Shown in pieces: positions 1 to 10,700 of a stretch of DNA of 64,000 bases. The stretch is from Oxytricha trifallax (lineage: Eukaryota; Ciliophora; Spirotrichea; Sporadotrichida; Oxytrichidae), in assembly GCA_000711775.1 (NCBI GenBank), contig ARYC01017059.1:35253-99252 (forward strand), given 5' to 3'. The notes below the pieces were generated by a model. It made no database searches and was not told the DNA's origin. It saw nothing but the letters and a program-made list of their open reading frames with translations. Positions within the stretch are counted from its first letter, which is position 1; each line of letters starts with the position of its first letter. Position numbers and translations under genes: made by a program.

Positions 1-124
1 TGTCAATAGATTGATAGACTCCTCCTCTAGATTTATGTGTATTTTGGTTATTTTTGAGTACACTAAGATTTAAATTATTTGAGTTTCTTTTGATATTTGT
101 TGTTAGAGTTGAATCCATGCTCAT
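1..124 (-). CDS. Partial N-terminal segment of an unknown protein (runs off the left edge)
   Basis: Reading leftward from an ATG at 124-122 there is an open frame of 41 codons with no TGA that leaves the window. It starts M-S-M-D-S-T-L-T-T-N and is rich in Asn, Ser, Thr and Lys. It is less AT-rich than the flank at 125-440. I do not recognise the family. It is probably the first MDS of a gene lying mostly to the left, on the same strand as the MORN gene at 454-1802. In DNA this AT-rich a 41-codon frame without TGA is weak evidence. Confidence 0.4.
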   Translation of the reverse strand, partial: MSMDSTLTTNIKRNSNNLNLSVLKNNQNTHKSRGGVYQSID

Positions 125-453
125 TTTATTTATAATTTTGCAGTTATTTAATTGATATTAAATATATTAAATAACATGACATACTATAATTCTATAATCA
201 AACAATGCTTGCGTTTTAAAATTTAGCAGAATTCTTAAAATCAATAAATAAATAATAAATATATTTTGGTGATTGAAAATGAGTTTTCAATTTTAAACAA
301 AATGATATTAAAAATTCCTTTTCATATTACCCCTAAAATATCTTTTTGTAAGCTGTTGATAATATTTAGTCCTATTTTGAATAAATAATCATTGCATTAT
401 ACGTCATCTATAACAAATCTTAAGTAATTTAGTATAATTTTGATAGTCCATTC

Positions 454-1802
454 TCACAACCACTTTTCTCTTTGGCCCTTATTCCAGAGACCCTTCTTGA
501 CCTGTCCATCTTTGCTGTAGAACATACCCTCCCCATCTTAATTTCCGTCTTTCCACTCTCCATCGTACTTTCTGCCATCTGGCCAGTTAAAGACTGTGAT
601 ATAGTAATATTATTTCGTATTAATTATAATCAATTAAAGACACCTTGACCATGTTTCTTGTCATTCAAGTAGTCTCCTTCATAGACTCTGCCGTCTTACC
701 AGGTGAATCTACCCTTGCCATGCATCTTATTGGCAAGCCAGGTTCCCTCGTATTCTCTTCCATCCTTCACCCAGTGATATTTACCGTAACCCTGAATTAA
801 GTTATTCTAGAATTCTCCCTCATAGGTTGATCCATCTGCTAATATATTATTTTCTTAGAAGCAAGTAATGAAAATACCTTGAGTATTTATGATAAGCTAT
901 TATAAATTTAAATAATGCTAAGCTCAACTTGCCCTCTCCGTGCTTTTTGTTGTCTCTGTAGGTACCTTCATAAACTGCACCATCTGGAAAAACTTCCTTG
1001 CCTTGTCCATGTTTCTAGTCTTATACATAGTGACCATCGTAGACAGAACCATCAATATTTGGATTTTTACATATCTTTTTATCAATAAAAATGAAGAATA
1101 TTGGTTTGATGACCAAAGCCATGTCTTAATCCATTTTAGAATTCACCCTCATACAAAAAATAAAATATCATGTGAAAAAATAAAATAATTAGTTTAAATT
1201 TTTAAATTTATTTACTTCATAGATATGCCCCTTTTTGAAATATGCCTTACCATATCCATTGATTTTCCCATCAACCCATCTGCCATGGAAACTAGCCAAT
1301 TTCTTCTCTGCAGTTGAAAATCTAAAGCTGCCTGGTCCTTCAAACGTAACTCCATCTGATTTAACATACCCTCTGTAAAATAAAAAAATATCGAATAAAA
1401 ACGCCCCTTTTTCTTATAAACAGAGCCAACACCATTCGAATTCTCAAGATACACATATTCCAAATTTTCATCAATAATCTGGCTGTCTAGTTCCTCCTCC
1501 ACCTTGAAGTAGGCCTCGTCGTGTGCGATTAGATAGTCAATTTTCTGAGATTTGTTCAGATTGTTATCCTCTTCTACTGCTTGTCTTGTTTTTACCTGCT
1601 ATAGGAAGCCAGAGACAATGCCATTGTTGCCACCTTTAGTAGTACTTGCTGTGTCTTAATATAACAATAGAATATGAAATATTTTATAAAATAATAGATA
1701 ATCTTCCACATATTAGTCTTTAATGTGAGCTGAATCAGTCGAAGCATTAAGTTGGTTATTATTGCCATCGCCATTCTTGTTATAAGCATCATCTTATTTC
1801 AT
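454..1802 (-). CDS. MORN-repeat protein, 337 aa, linear gene in 7 MDSs
   Basis: Start ATG at 1802-1800, stop TGA at 456-454. MDSs in coding order: 1802-1716, 1652-1404, 1368-1217, 1148-1097, 1053-916, 836-634, 586-454. Pointers on the + strand: GTCTT, CCC, TCATA, AATATT, TGCTAA, TTAAAGAC. Removing the six IESs gives 1,014 nt, an exact 338 codons, which supports the boundaries. The first about 130 residues are Asn/Asp/Glu-rich; the rest is MORN repeats ([64 protein letters not shown]). The protein ends [17 protein letters not shown] proteins commonly act as membrane or lipid-binding scaffolds; the role here is unknown. Several Gln are TAA or TAG, as the ciliate code allows. No scrambling. Confidence 0.9.
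595..641. other. IES of 47 bp with an 8-bp pointer (TTAAAGAC)
   Basis: TTAAAGAC occurs exactly at 587-594 and 634-641, at the edges of coding sequence in the MORN gene. Deleting one copy plus the AT-rich interval joins ...H-G-Q-G-V to F-N-W-P-D-G in frame. This is the clearest single IES in the window and the first proof that the DNA is germline rather than macronuclear. The interval has no GT...AG ends on the coding strand, so an intron is unlikely. Confidence 0.9.
843..921. other. IES of 79 bp with pointer TGCTAA
   Basis: TGCTAA is at 837-842 and 916-921. Its removal joins K-L-S to L-A-D-G-S-T-Y in frame between two MORN repeats. The interior is AT-rich with no coding potential. Confidence 0.85.
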
Positions 1803-2098
1803 AATATTTATTTTATAGAATATGTATTATTTGGTATAGCTTGAAATAATCATAGGCTTATTTCCGTTTTTAACTGAGTTTTTAGCTGATTAAGGGTCTC
1901 TATTGTCAACCAGAGGTTAGCTGGGAGCACCACATAAATTTCCCATATTTTAAAGCAATTTTCTATTATATTGAATTAATATGATACATTCTTTCTTATT
2001 AATCACTAAATTGATCGAAAATTATCTAACTAGCTTGGGTATATATCAAAATAATGGTGAAGATATTACTTTTTTATTGGATATAAAAATATATTTAA
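1803..2098. other. Spacer upstream of the linear MORN gene
   Basis: AT-rich DNA between the ATG of the 454-1802 gene and the terminal pointer of the first scrambled gene. It should hold the promoter or 5' region of the linear gene, but I see no recognisable site. Confidence 0.5.
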
Positions 2099-2110
2099 CT
2101 ATCGCTTATA
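2099..2110. repeat. Scrambling pointer CTATCGCTTATA, copy 1 (end of 5' half)
   Basis: It matches 6488-6499 exactly over 12 bp, with different flanks on both sides. It joins D-P-V-Y-K-R-Q to L-E-E-W-Q in frame (TAG read as Gln). Confidence 0.88.
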
Positions 2111-4336
2111 GACTGGATCCTCAAGTAATGCAATAAGAACTGGGTCTTAATCAGTGACAACAGACAGATTTAAATTTAATATTATTGTCGCAGAATATTT
2201 CATTTACTAAAATATTAGCTTTTTAAATTAATAATGAGAAATTTTATTCTCACACAAGTCACAATTTTTCATGCTTAGTTATAATCTTTATTATTTCATT
2301 GAGAAATTGGAATTATCTGAACTTTTAATACTGATATAAATACAGTTTTAATTATTTGTGAAAAAATTTATGTTTCTATCATGATTTTTTTAAAATCTAT
2401 TTGAGAATATATCTAACATATCTATAATTAGCACTATCTTAAATAAAATAAATACCAATTAATTTCAATATACTTTGAAAAATTGGCTACTCACTGATTA
2501 TAGTATAAATCAAATTTAATTATATATATTTTATTTTGTCTTAAATTTAATTCATAAAAGAATTATTTGATTGATTTATGCTTTCATAATATTTAAAAAT
2601 AAAATTTAATTCTTTCCCTAAATTAATTCTTATAATTTTATATATCTAAAAAAGAAATATTTTGTAATTTTCCACTTTTTACTCTATTTAACTCTCATCA
2701 AAACTGCCGATTGCTACAGCTTCTTCAGTTTCTTTCTTCTCTTCCTCTTTATCATTACTTGTCTCAAATTCCTGTTCAGTTTCGATACCTAACTTAGAAG
2801 TGACCTTGAACTTGCCTATTTTTTCGCCTTTATTGAATGTTCCTTCATACCTTGTGCCATCAATTAGTATCTCTATACCTTTCCCATTTTGTTTGCCATC
2901 TAAGAATTCTCCAATATATACAGTTTTACTTTATTAAAAAATTTTATAAGATTATTTAACATTTAATATTTATATTTCATTAAACTTCCACTTTAAGTCA
3001 TCTTGCCAATTCCATTAAATTTTCCATTCTTGAATTCTCCCAGATACTTATATAAAAAATAAATATTCGTTATAAATTATCTTAAATACACACACTTGGC
3101 AGCGTTTCTGAAAACACCAACTCCTTGTGGGATAAATTACTTATGATAACCAGTGTATTTCCCACTATCTATAGCCAAATCCCTTGTATATTCCAGACTC
3201 TCATCCTTTATCTTCTAAGCCAATTCAATCTCAATCACTCTCAACATGTAATAATCCGCAAATTTAAGTTTGAAACCTTCTGGTATTTTATCTGAGGGAA
3301 TCTTTTAAGTGAATAATTTATTTTCTAGGGCTTTGGTGATGGGATTTTGAGGTGTCTCTACCTTTTGAATTGATGTGTCTATTTATACTTAATCCTGATA
3401 AATATTAAGTAAAATAATAATATATCCTGTTGTAACTCCTAATTAGAAGTATCTTAGTTTTTATCAGTAGATGTAATAGTATTATTTTCACCATTATTCA
3501 ACTGATTATCTTGACTATCATCATTATTATTATTGCAGAATACATTTAAATTTAAGAAATTATGATGAAATAACTTAATGATAAATCAAATTAGTGGCAG
3601 TTAATTTTGGTAGATTTAAACTATTCTGGGCTTATTTGAAAGTTAATTCAAAATTAACTGAACTTCATTATTTGTGTTTCTATTTTATCTCAACGAATGA
3701 GCGTAGTAATTTCAAATTAATGTGAGTGCATTATATATCAAATTAAAGTCATTGAATAAATGTAAAGTTAACATGAGATAAATTAGTGCATGCCAATAAT
3801 AAAGTTAAGATAATTTTAAATTCTCTATCAAATAAGCTCAAGATAGTTAGAAATTAATCAAATTAACTGGCGCTAATTTGATTTATTGATTATTTGTTTT
3901 ATTATAACCCCCCATATTAGAATGTATCCCTACCATATAGAAAACAAAAGTTAAAATTATCATTTTTTGTCTGATTATCGACTTCCTTGAAAGTGCGTTT
4001 CCTGCTAATCTCCTTGTTAAGTTACAATCCTTGATTGCTATCTTCCTCATTGCCATTATTTCCGCTAATTTGTGATTGGTGTTCTACTTAATTGTTCTAA
4101 TCATGATGCACCACTACTCCGATATCTGAATGATTAATAATTTAAACATTTGCATAATTAAAGTAAATATCTTCTTGGTTTTCCACACTTGCGAGTGATT
4201 CGATAAGATTTATTATTTAATTTACATCAGTAGTAGCATTATTAGCATTTTAATCATTGAAATTCTGAATTATATCATGTTGTGATAGCTATGGCTAGAT
4301 ATCAACTTGATTCAAAGTGGGATCAGTTTAATCCAT
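2099..4336 (-). CDS. 5' half of gene R (six MDSs, residues 1-369)
   Basis: ATG at 4336-4334 begins M-D-Q-T-D-P-T-L-N-Q. The last MDS of this half encodes [19 protein letters not shown] and stops at the CTATCGCTTATA pointer (2099-2110). Beyond it there is no continuation of the protein toward position 1. The IES at 3526-3964 contains a palindromic MITE (3593-3884), and the IES at 2164-2719 is 556 bp of featureless AT-rich DNA. Confidence 0.85.
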
Positions 4337-6499
4337 TTTTAAGATAGATATAAGATATTACTTTTATTTTAACTTTATGATTGGATAGATATAGTCTAAA
4401 TTGTATTGATTTATTCTGATAAAAAATATTAAAATTCGAATTTCACTTATTTTAAAATTAATAAGAATATAGTAGCTCCTATTTATTCATATAAATATAA
4501 TTTTTTTATAAAAAATATTGTAATAAACAGCAACATGAAATATTAAGTAATTGATTTGATAATTTTATAAGTTTTGCTATATTTTTCATTAAATCCATCT
4601 GACTCTTCTACCTTCAGCCCATTCACCTCTTTTTCTGACTCCATTAATATATTAAACATTTTTTTATTACTCCCTAGCTGGTAACATATATACCTTCACC
4701 ATGTTGTTTTCCATTTAGCCATTCTTAATAAGGCATTATTTTATGTTATAATTAAAGAAAATATATGAGTGATCGTCCTTCATAACTCCTGCCATCAGGC
4801 CAATGGAATATTCCAAAGCCTTCCTTCTTGTCATTGTTATAATCTCCTTCGTAGTATCTGCCATCTGCCCACTTAAACACTCCTTTTCCATGCATTTTAT
4901 TATCCTTCCACTGCCCATTGTAATCAAAACCTAAAATCCATTAAAAAAAGTATTTAATCATTGACATTTATTTGTACTTTATTAAAACATGAAAACTGAA
5001 ATGCATTCATTATTACTAATATATGTTGAGCGACGAGGAATAAAAACTACGACTTCGTTATCTTGAATGCAAATGATGGAAGAAAAGATTTTGAAAAATT
5101 CTAAAAACACATATTGAGCTCCTTATCATTCAGTCGTTGGAGGAATAAATAATGCATTTACAACTTCTGGAGCAATATAATCAGGAGATCCAAAAAAAAG
5201 TAGGGCAGGTAAATACATCTAAAAATCCTAAAGGCATCTTTAATAATTTATGGCCCCTAAAAATTATACATATATTAGTAATAATTAATAATGATTATTA
5301 TATATTATAGATCTCTAATTAAATTTTGATCTCTTTTTTTTAATTTCCCTTGCCATAAGCGATTCACTACCACTACTATGAGAATTAAAATATGATAATG
5401 ACTCTTATTTATCTTTAAATTATTTATTTACGTTAATTATATGATTAATTCTTATGAGAATTTACTAAAAATCTAAATAATATACATGATAATATTGCCC
5501 TTTTTAATAATAAATTAATAAAGTAGATCAATATAATAGATTTAAAATGAAAACAAGTTTCATATTTTTATTTTAAGTCGATGAATCTCAAATAATCTTC
5601 GATATTTTATTATCTTTATCTATTATGTAAAACATTAAAGGTAATTTTATTACATGCATGAGAAAATTTAATTCTTGATTTTAATCTATAATTTTATAAC
5701 TTTTATATAAATATTTTTTGGATTTACAATTATATTCCTACTATTTGGGTTTGAATCTCTACCATCATTCCAAGTGTATACTCCTCGTCCGTTGATGCTA
5801 TTATCTTAAAACTTATAAAATATCATGATAAATAATCTATATAATTTAATTGTAGATATTAAACTCTCCGACAAATACTGAACCATCAGCCCATTTAAAT
5901 TCACCTTTTCCATGCTTTTTGCCTGATACATAGCTTCCTTCGTACTTTGCTCCATCTGGCCAAGTTTCTACTCCTTAACCATTTTTATATAAGAATTTTC
6001 TTACATTTATTAATTAAATAAGATTTAACTTAATAAAAAATATAATAATAATCATTGTTTTAACCATGCTGTTTATCTTGATGCCAATCCCCAATATACT
6101 TTGCACCATCTGCGTGTAAGTATGTTCCTTTTCCTTAAGCTTTGTCGTTTAACCATTAACCCTCGTATACATCTGAGTCTGCGTGCATTAATTTACCATA
6201 CCCTGTAGCTAGTGTATATCTCCAGTCTCCATAATACTTAGATTATACTTTTAAAGTATCTACTTTAACCATAATTATAACAAATGGTTATAATAAATAA
6301 TTTATGAATAGATCCATCTGCCCACAATTAGCAGCCAGGACCATGTCTAGTATTCCCATTAAATATATAAAATACAATTAAATATAAAATTAAGAAGGTA
6401 GCCAATATACTTAGCACCTGATGCCAGAACACTGCCATAAGTGAACACTAAGTTTTATTCTGATATTTTACTTTACCATTCTTCTAGCTATCGCTTATA
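2099..6499 (-). CDS. Scrambled (circularly permuted) MORN-repeat gene R, 617 aa, 14 MDSs
   Basis: Coding order: 4336-3959, 3519-3424, 3391-3094, 3045-2984, 2927-2716, 2159-2099, then a jump back to 6487-6389, 6357-6309, 6238-6060, 5974-5861, 5808-5754, 4921-4782, 4727-4669, 4637-4586 (TGA). Pointers (+ strand): ATCATT, ATCCTG, ACTT, ACTT, ACAG, then CTATCGCTTATA at the jump, then ATTAA, TAGAT, TTAACCAT, AAACT, AATC, ATAA, ACTCC. The sum is 1,854 nt = 618 codons. The N-terminal about 160 residues are low-complexity (Asn/Gln/Asp). A conserved block follows ([18 protein letters not shown]), then MORN repeats, an acidic linker, and from about residue 390 a long MORN run ([42 protein letters not shown]) ending RRVRWIQ. 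It is homologous along its length to copies A and B. Function is unknown beyond a likely scaffold. Confidence 0.88.
3593..3884. mobile_element. Palindromic MITE (family P, copy 4) inside an IES
   Basis: The outer arms (about 3593-3645 and 3830-3884) are imperfect inverted complements starting TGGCAGTTAAT on the left and ATTAACTGGCGC on the right. Inner parts share the GGGCTTATTTGA and CTGAACTTCATTATT-type motifs with the copies at 39,328, 13,790 and 26,624. It lies wholly within the IES at 3526-3964 of gene R, so it is removed with that IES. Confidence 0.65.
4586..6499 (-). CDS. 3' half of gene R (eight MDSs, residues 370-617)
   Basis: It begins at the CTATCGCTTATA copy at 6488-6499. On the coding strand this reads Y-K-R-Q and continues L-E-E-W-Q-S-K, matching F-Y-L-R-V-L-E-D-W-Q of copies A and B. 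It has no start codon of its own, and its stop (TGA, 4588-4586) lies only 249 bp before the ATG of the 5' half. That layout is expected if a circle of the gene had been opened in its middle. Confidence 0.85.
4926..5757. other. Large IES (832 bp) holding a protein-kinase relic
   Basis: It is bounded by AATC pointers (4922-4925 and 5754-5757) between MDSs of gene R. Most of it is AT-rich, but 5020-5215 is less so and encodes a kinase-like peptide on the minus strand (listed separately). Confidence 0.75.
5148..5215 (-). pseudogene. Protein-kinase activation-loop fragment
   Basis: The minus-strand frame reads [14 protein letters not shown] followed shortly by TGA. G-[ST]-P-D-Y-[IL]-A-P-E is the activation segment plus APE motif typical of AGC-family Ser/Thr kinases. 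No DFG or HRD motif is visible next to it, and the following sequence down to about 5020 does not give the expected D-x-W-x-x-G. It is either a lone MDS of a kinase gene stranded here or a transposed relic. Confidence 0.5.
6488..6499. repeat. Scrambling pointer CTATCGCTTATA, copy 2 (start of 3' half)
   Basis: Partner of 2099-2110, 4.4 kb away. It sits at the high-coordinate end of the locus although it must follow the low-coordinate end in the mature gene. This proves positional permutation for this locus, since no second C-terminal half follows the 5' half on its downstream (low-coordinate) side in the window. Confidence 0.88.
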
Positions 6500-6929
6500 A
6501 AATTACTAAAGAAATTGAAATTTTTTAATTTTATGAATATCATAATAAGTATGAAATATTAAACAAATAAGAAATTAATATTTAAATTAAATGTAAAAAT
6601 ATATATCAAATAAATGAGAAAATAATACTATTTAATGTAATTTGTTAGTAAGAAAATCAGCATCTATTTATTAAGCTAAAAAAGCAAATTTTTGGAAATT
6701 AAAAGATAGATTCTTAGTTTAAATTTATTACATTAATAAATCAAAAATATGATATAAAAATTAATAATATATTAATTCTATTTATAGCCTATTTATGATT
6801 TCCAAAGTTTCTATTAAAATAGGAATTTTTTTATGTTTTTATGTTATATCTATTCCTTTAAAAGAAAGTATTCATATTAATTTAGCATAATAAGTTAAAT
6901 TAATTTTATAATTAGAATTATTTGATAAA
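6500..6929. other. AT-rich spacer before the thioredoxin-fold gene
   Basis: About 430 bp with no coding signal. It contains the upstream region of the + strand gene at 6930 and borders the gene R pointer. Confidence 0.5.
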
Positions 6930-7568
6930 ATGTTAAACAGTCGCCAAGCACTTTTAGGAGATGAATTTTACTCTAAAACAGAGGAATAGTACTGCTTCGA
7001 TGAAATCATCTAAGCCAAAGATTTCATTGCATTATATTTCGGTGCTCTCTACCACCCTGGAAGTGTAAAATTCACAGATTTCTTGAGCATGTTCTACTAT
7101 GAAATAAACGCTTCTGAAAAATCAGTGGAGGTTATATATGTGAATAGCGATAGAAACTACAAGGAATTCAGGAAACATATGGATAAAATGCCTTGGAAAG
7201 CACTCGCTTACTAGGATTATAGAGTCAAGAAACTTAAGTACGTGTTTAATGTCACTGAGTTGCCTAAACTTGTGTTCCTGAGAGTTAGTGATGCCTCTAT
7301 TGCATCAGATGATGGAAAAGATTTAGTGATGAGACTGGGTAAGGAAGCAGTGCACTTCCTCAAATTTCACTAGTATCACTCAAATTCACTCACAAATGAT
7401 ACTAAGGCAGTAGAGGAGCAGATTAAGAAGGATCAATTGAGGAAAGAGATACTTTAGAATTATTGGGATGAAAACGATAATGGATATGAATTTGAACATC
7501 CACCCACTGATTTTGATAATAAACCAGTCATTGGACTCAAATCTGATTTGGAATTTGTCATCTAATGA
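6930..7568 (+). CDS. Thioredoxin-fold (tryparedoxin/nucleoredoxin-like) protein lacking the CxxC site, 212 aa, single MDS
   Basis: An uninterrupted frame from ATG (6930) to TGA (7566-7568), using TAA/TAG as Gln, with no IES. Residues about 33-120 follow the tryparedoxin/nucleoredoxin pattern: an I-A-L-Y-F-G-A-L-Y-H-P-G-S strand-and-loop, V-E-V-I-Y-V-N-S-D-R-N, M-P-W-K-A-L-A, and a cis-Pro-like V-T-E-L-P-K-L-V-F-L. In active family members the loop is W-C-P-P-C; here it is L-Y-H-P-G-S, so both catalytic Cys are missing and redox activity is not expected. The C-terminal about 80 residues are charged and acidic. It lies between scrambled genes R and A on the opposite strand. Its base composition resembles the neighbouring MDSs, so it is probably real and expressed after development. 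Confidence 0.85.
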
Positions 7569-7780
7569 GTATAAATTATTCTTAATATATGTGAAAACAA
7601 ACAGTTGTAAAAATAATATATTCATTTTATAACAAAATTTATTTGTATTGATGCCTGATCGATAAATTTCTATTTTATTGTAATAATACGAGAAAACATG
7701 CATATATAAATTTGTATAAAATTGTTTCTGTAATTTACTGATAAGCAATTAAATTAAAAATTAAATTATTATATGGTAGA

Positions 7781-7796
7781 AATACTCGTAAATAAA
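7781..7796. repeat. 16-bp pointer AATACTCGTAAATAAA (end of copy A 5' half)
   Basis: Identical 16-mers occur at 13532-13547, 16976-16991 and 25967-25982, with a one-base variant (TCGC) at about 29085. It sits at the homologous protein position to the 12-bp pointer of gene R. Confidence 0.85.
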
Positions 7797-10700
7797 ACTC
7801 ATCCTTCATCATTTCAACTAGGTCAGGATCGTCTTATTCCACTATCTCAATAAGTTCTTTGTCACTAATGTAATATTTTTTGTCTCCCTCTTCCACTTAT
7901 CTGACTTCTGGTGTTTCACTTTAGCTTTCATCGCTTTCTTCCTCATTTAATGCATTGTCATCGAAATATTTCTCCCTAATCTCCCCTGATTTTGATGTTA
8001 CTATAAATCTGCCTATTTTGCTGTTTTTTGAGTATTGCAAATAATATTTTGCACAATTATATCAAAGCAAAAGATTTTCACATAATTAAACCAAAGAAAG
8101 TATATGTTTATATATTTATTCATCAATACATCCCTTCTAATCTTAAACAAATTAAAAATTTAAATTGTATATATATATATCTGGTGCCATCTTTACATAT
8201 TTTTATCTGCCACCCATCCATCTCATTTTCTGTAAATTCTCCGATGTGAACGATTCTTTCCTGAGTTGACTCTAACTTCCCAAATCCATGAGCATGCCCG
8301 TTTTTAAATTCCCCTTGATATTATTAAACTTTGACATGAAAATTAAAAATTATTAGATTGTTCATTCTAATTGTTTAATATAGCTTATCTTCTGTCTGCA
8401 TGATTCCCAGACATTCAGAATTTATTTTTATTTAAATATATTATTGACTTTAAAACATAACAAGAATAACTTTTTTGCTTTGAAAAATTTTAGATACAAG
8501 AGTTTTAAATACAAAATTCTCATTACTATTAAACAATAATTTTTTTTCTGATTAAAAAATATTTTTATTATTCAGGCACAAATTTAGGGGATTTCAATTA
8601 TCAGAAAAATTCGCATATTTTATCAATAATACCAATTTTTTATAAAAAAATTTCTTACATTATTATATAATAATATATCCAAAATTTCAAATTTACAAGA
8701 TTTTTATTACAAATCTATTTATTAATTTAAAATATATGCTAAATTATATTGCTTTAAAAATAATAATTTTTTCATTGTTTTATAATACAATATAGCATAA
8801 AATTGACTATATTGTATTTTTATAAAAATATATTTTTATAGTAATTTATAGATTATATAATGAGATTATTAATTTTTACAAAAATTATAAATTATTTAAG
8901 GGATATCTGTTCTAACCAAGATACCTCCCCACTCCCTCCCCACATAAAAAAAATGGGGGGGGGGAAGTTTCCTGCACTGGTTATTATATAAAAAAAAATT
9001 TTAGGGAAGTTTCCTGCACTCTTTTTTTTAATTTTTTAATTTTATTTTTTTTTCATCAAATTAATCTTTATAACAACCATCAACTAACTTCAGGACTATT
9101 TTTATTTTTAATATTATACTTTAATTTATAAATCAACATTCAATATCTCTCTTCAGATTCCAAAAACTCTGACATTTTTTGTATGATATTTGCAAGTTTT
9201 GTCTCTTAAATATTATAATGATTGTATCCGATTGTTATTGTAATTATGATTGAATTTACCTTTTTCTTACCATACCTATATAATAATAAACTATATTTTC
9301 TTGAACTACTTCAATGATGAGCAATGTGGTCTTAATATTTAATGGCTCATAAAAATATTAAATTTAATAATTTATGTCAAATTTATTAAATTTACATAAA
9401 TAAAATAAAGCGTGCAGGAAACTTCCTCGAGTGCAGGAAACTTCCCCCCCCCAAAAAAATATAATTTTTTTAAAAAATAAAAAATTGATCTTGCTAATTT
9501 TTGAATCCAAGTCGAGTTGAGATGATTTTATAAATTAAAATTTTGAATATATATTTTTTAATTATATTTTTTGATAAAAATAATATTTAAAAATAGGTTG
9601 ATGCTTGTAATAAAATTAAATATATCAATTAATAATAATAATATAAGTATTTTATAACTATAAAAGCCAAGAATAAAGTAGATTCAGACATTGAGTATTA
9701 AAAATTTATTATGAAATAAAATAAATTTATGAGTGGGGGGTAGGGAGGGTGAGTGGGGAGGGGTATCTCGGTTAGAACAGAAATCCCTTTAAAAATTTCT
9801 TGTGATATCCTGTATATTTAGTTGTACCATCATATAATTTAGTGTTATACACAAACTATTTTATTCTATATCATAATTTAGTATTTTTAATAATGTTTAC
9901 TGATTTTTCTACAGAAATATAATTAATAAAAACTCTATTTCTTCATCAATAATCCTTTACGCATGTAAAAATCAAAAAATTTAAATCATATTTATATAAA
10001 CCCTTTTATAATTATTTAAATATATTTATATTGCATTTTCAATTTCAACAACTCTGAGCAAGTAATGATCCTTGAATTTTAATTTAAATTCTTTAGGAAA
10101 ATTATCAGGCAGCTTTAGAGTATGAGCGCAATTCTTAAATACCTCTGTTGTTTTATATTTATGCTTAAATTCATCAGCTTCACAATAATATTTGAAATTT
10201 GCAGTTAATTAATAAATTTATAAAAATCAATCTTTGCCTTACTTCCAGAGCTTCAAGTAATATTCTAATTCTGAGGGTTGATTCTTTATCTTAACATACT
10301 CTGATTTGTACTTGTGAAATACAATATATCATATTTCAAAGATATAAATTGTAGTTTAATATATTATACGAGAGACTGGTCAAATTCAAAGTCAGAGTCT
10401 TCCCCTGGTTGGTATGTGTCTCTCACAAATTCATCTGTTTTGTGTTTCCCAATCCCATATTTAGCTCTATACCCCACTTTCCACCATGATTATTTTGGTC
10501 GCTTTTTCTGGCTTTTCTATTTTTAATTGCTATTTTGGCTCATAGTAGACGATTATGACTATTTTGTTTCCTCTTAGTCATTATTTTCTTATTTATTTTT
10601 CATTTGAGTACTTTCTTAGGCATATGTCTCTTTCTATACTTCTGAAATAGGAATTTTTTCTTATGTAATCTATTAAACTTCAATTGTTAAATCTTGATTT

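Noticed and set aside
587..641. Interruptions in the MORN genes as spliceosomal introns
   Set aside because: They lack GT...AG ends on the coding strand, and their removal is in frame only when one copy of a short direct repeat is kept, as for IES/pointer.
940..1188. 82-aa + strand ORF starting M-L-F-V-V-S-V
   Set aside because: It is antisense to MDSs of the linear MORN gene and crosses an IES; the minus-strand MORN reading is far better supported.
1212..1502. 96-aa minus-strand ORF as a separate gene
   Set aside because: It fuses an MDS, a 35-bp IES and the wrong frame of the next MDS. Removing the IES at the CCC pointer restores MORN repeats.
4736..4927. 63-aa minus-strand ORF (M-I-T-M-G-S-G)
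   Set aside because: Wrong frame of a gene R MDS; the correct frame gives [14 protein letters not shown].
9560..9700. AT-rich tracts as replication origins or centromere DNA
   Set aside because: The whole window is AT-rich; nothing distinguishes these tracts.
10210..10262. L-K-L-W-K-Q-G-K-D extension after the copy A MDS ending at 10258
   Set aside because: It runs into TGA and would need reading through a stop; the ATATTA pointer gives a clean in-frame join without it.
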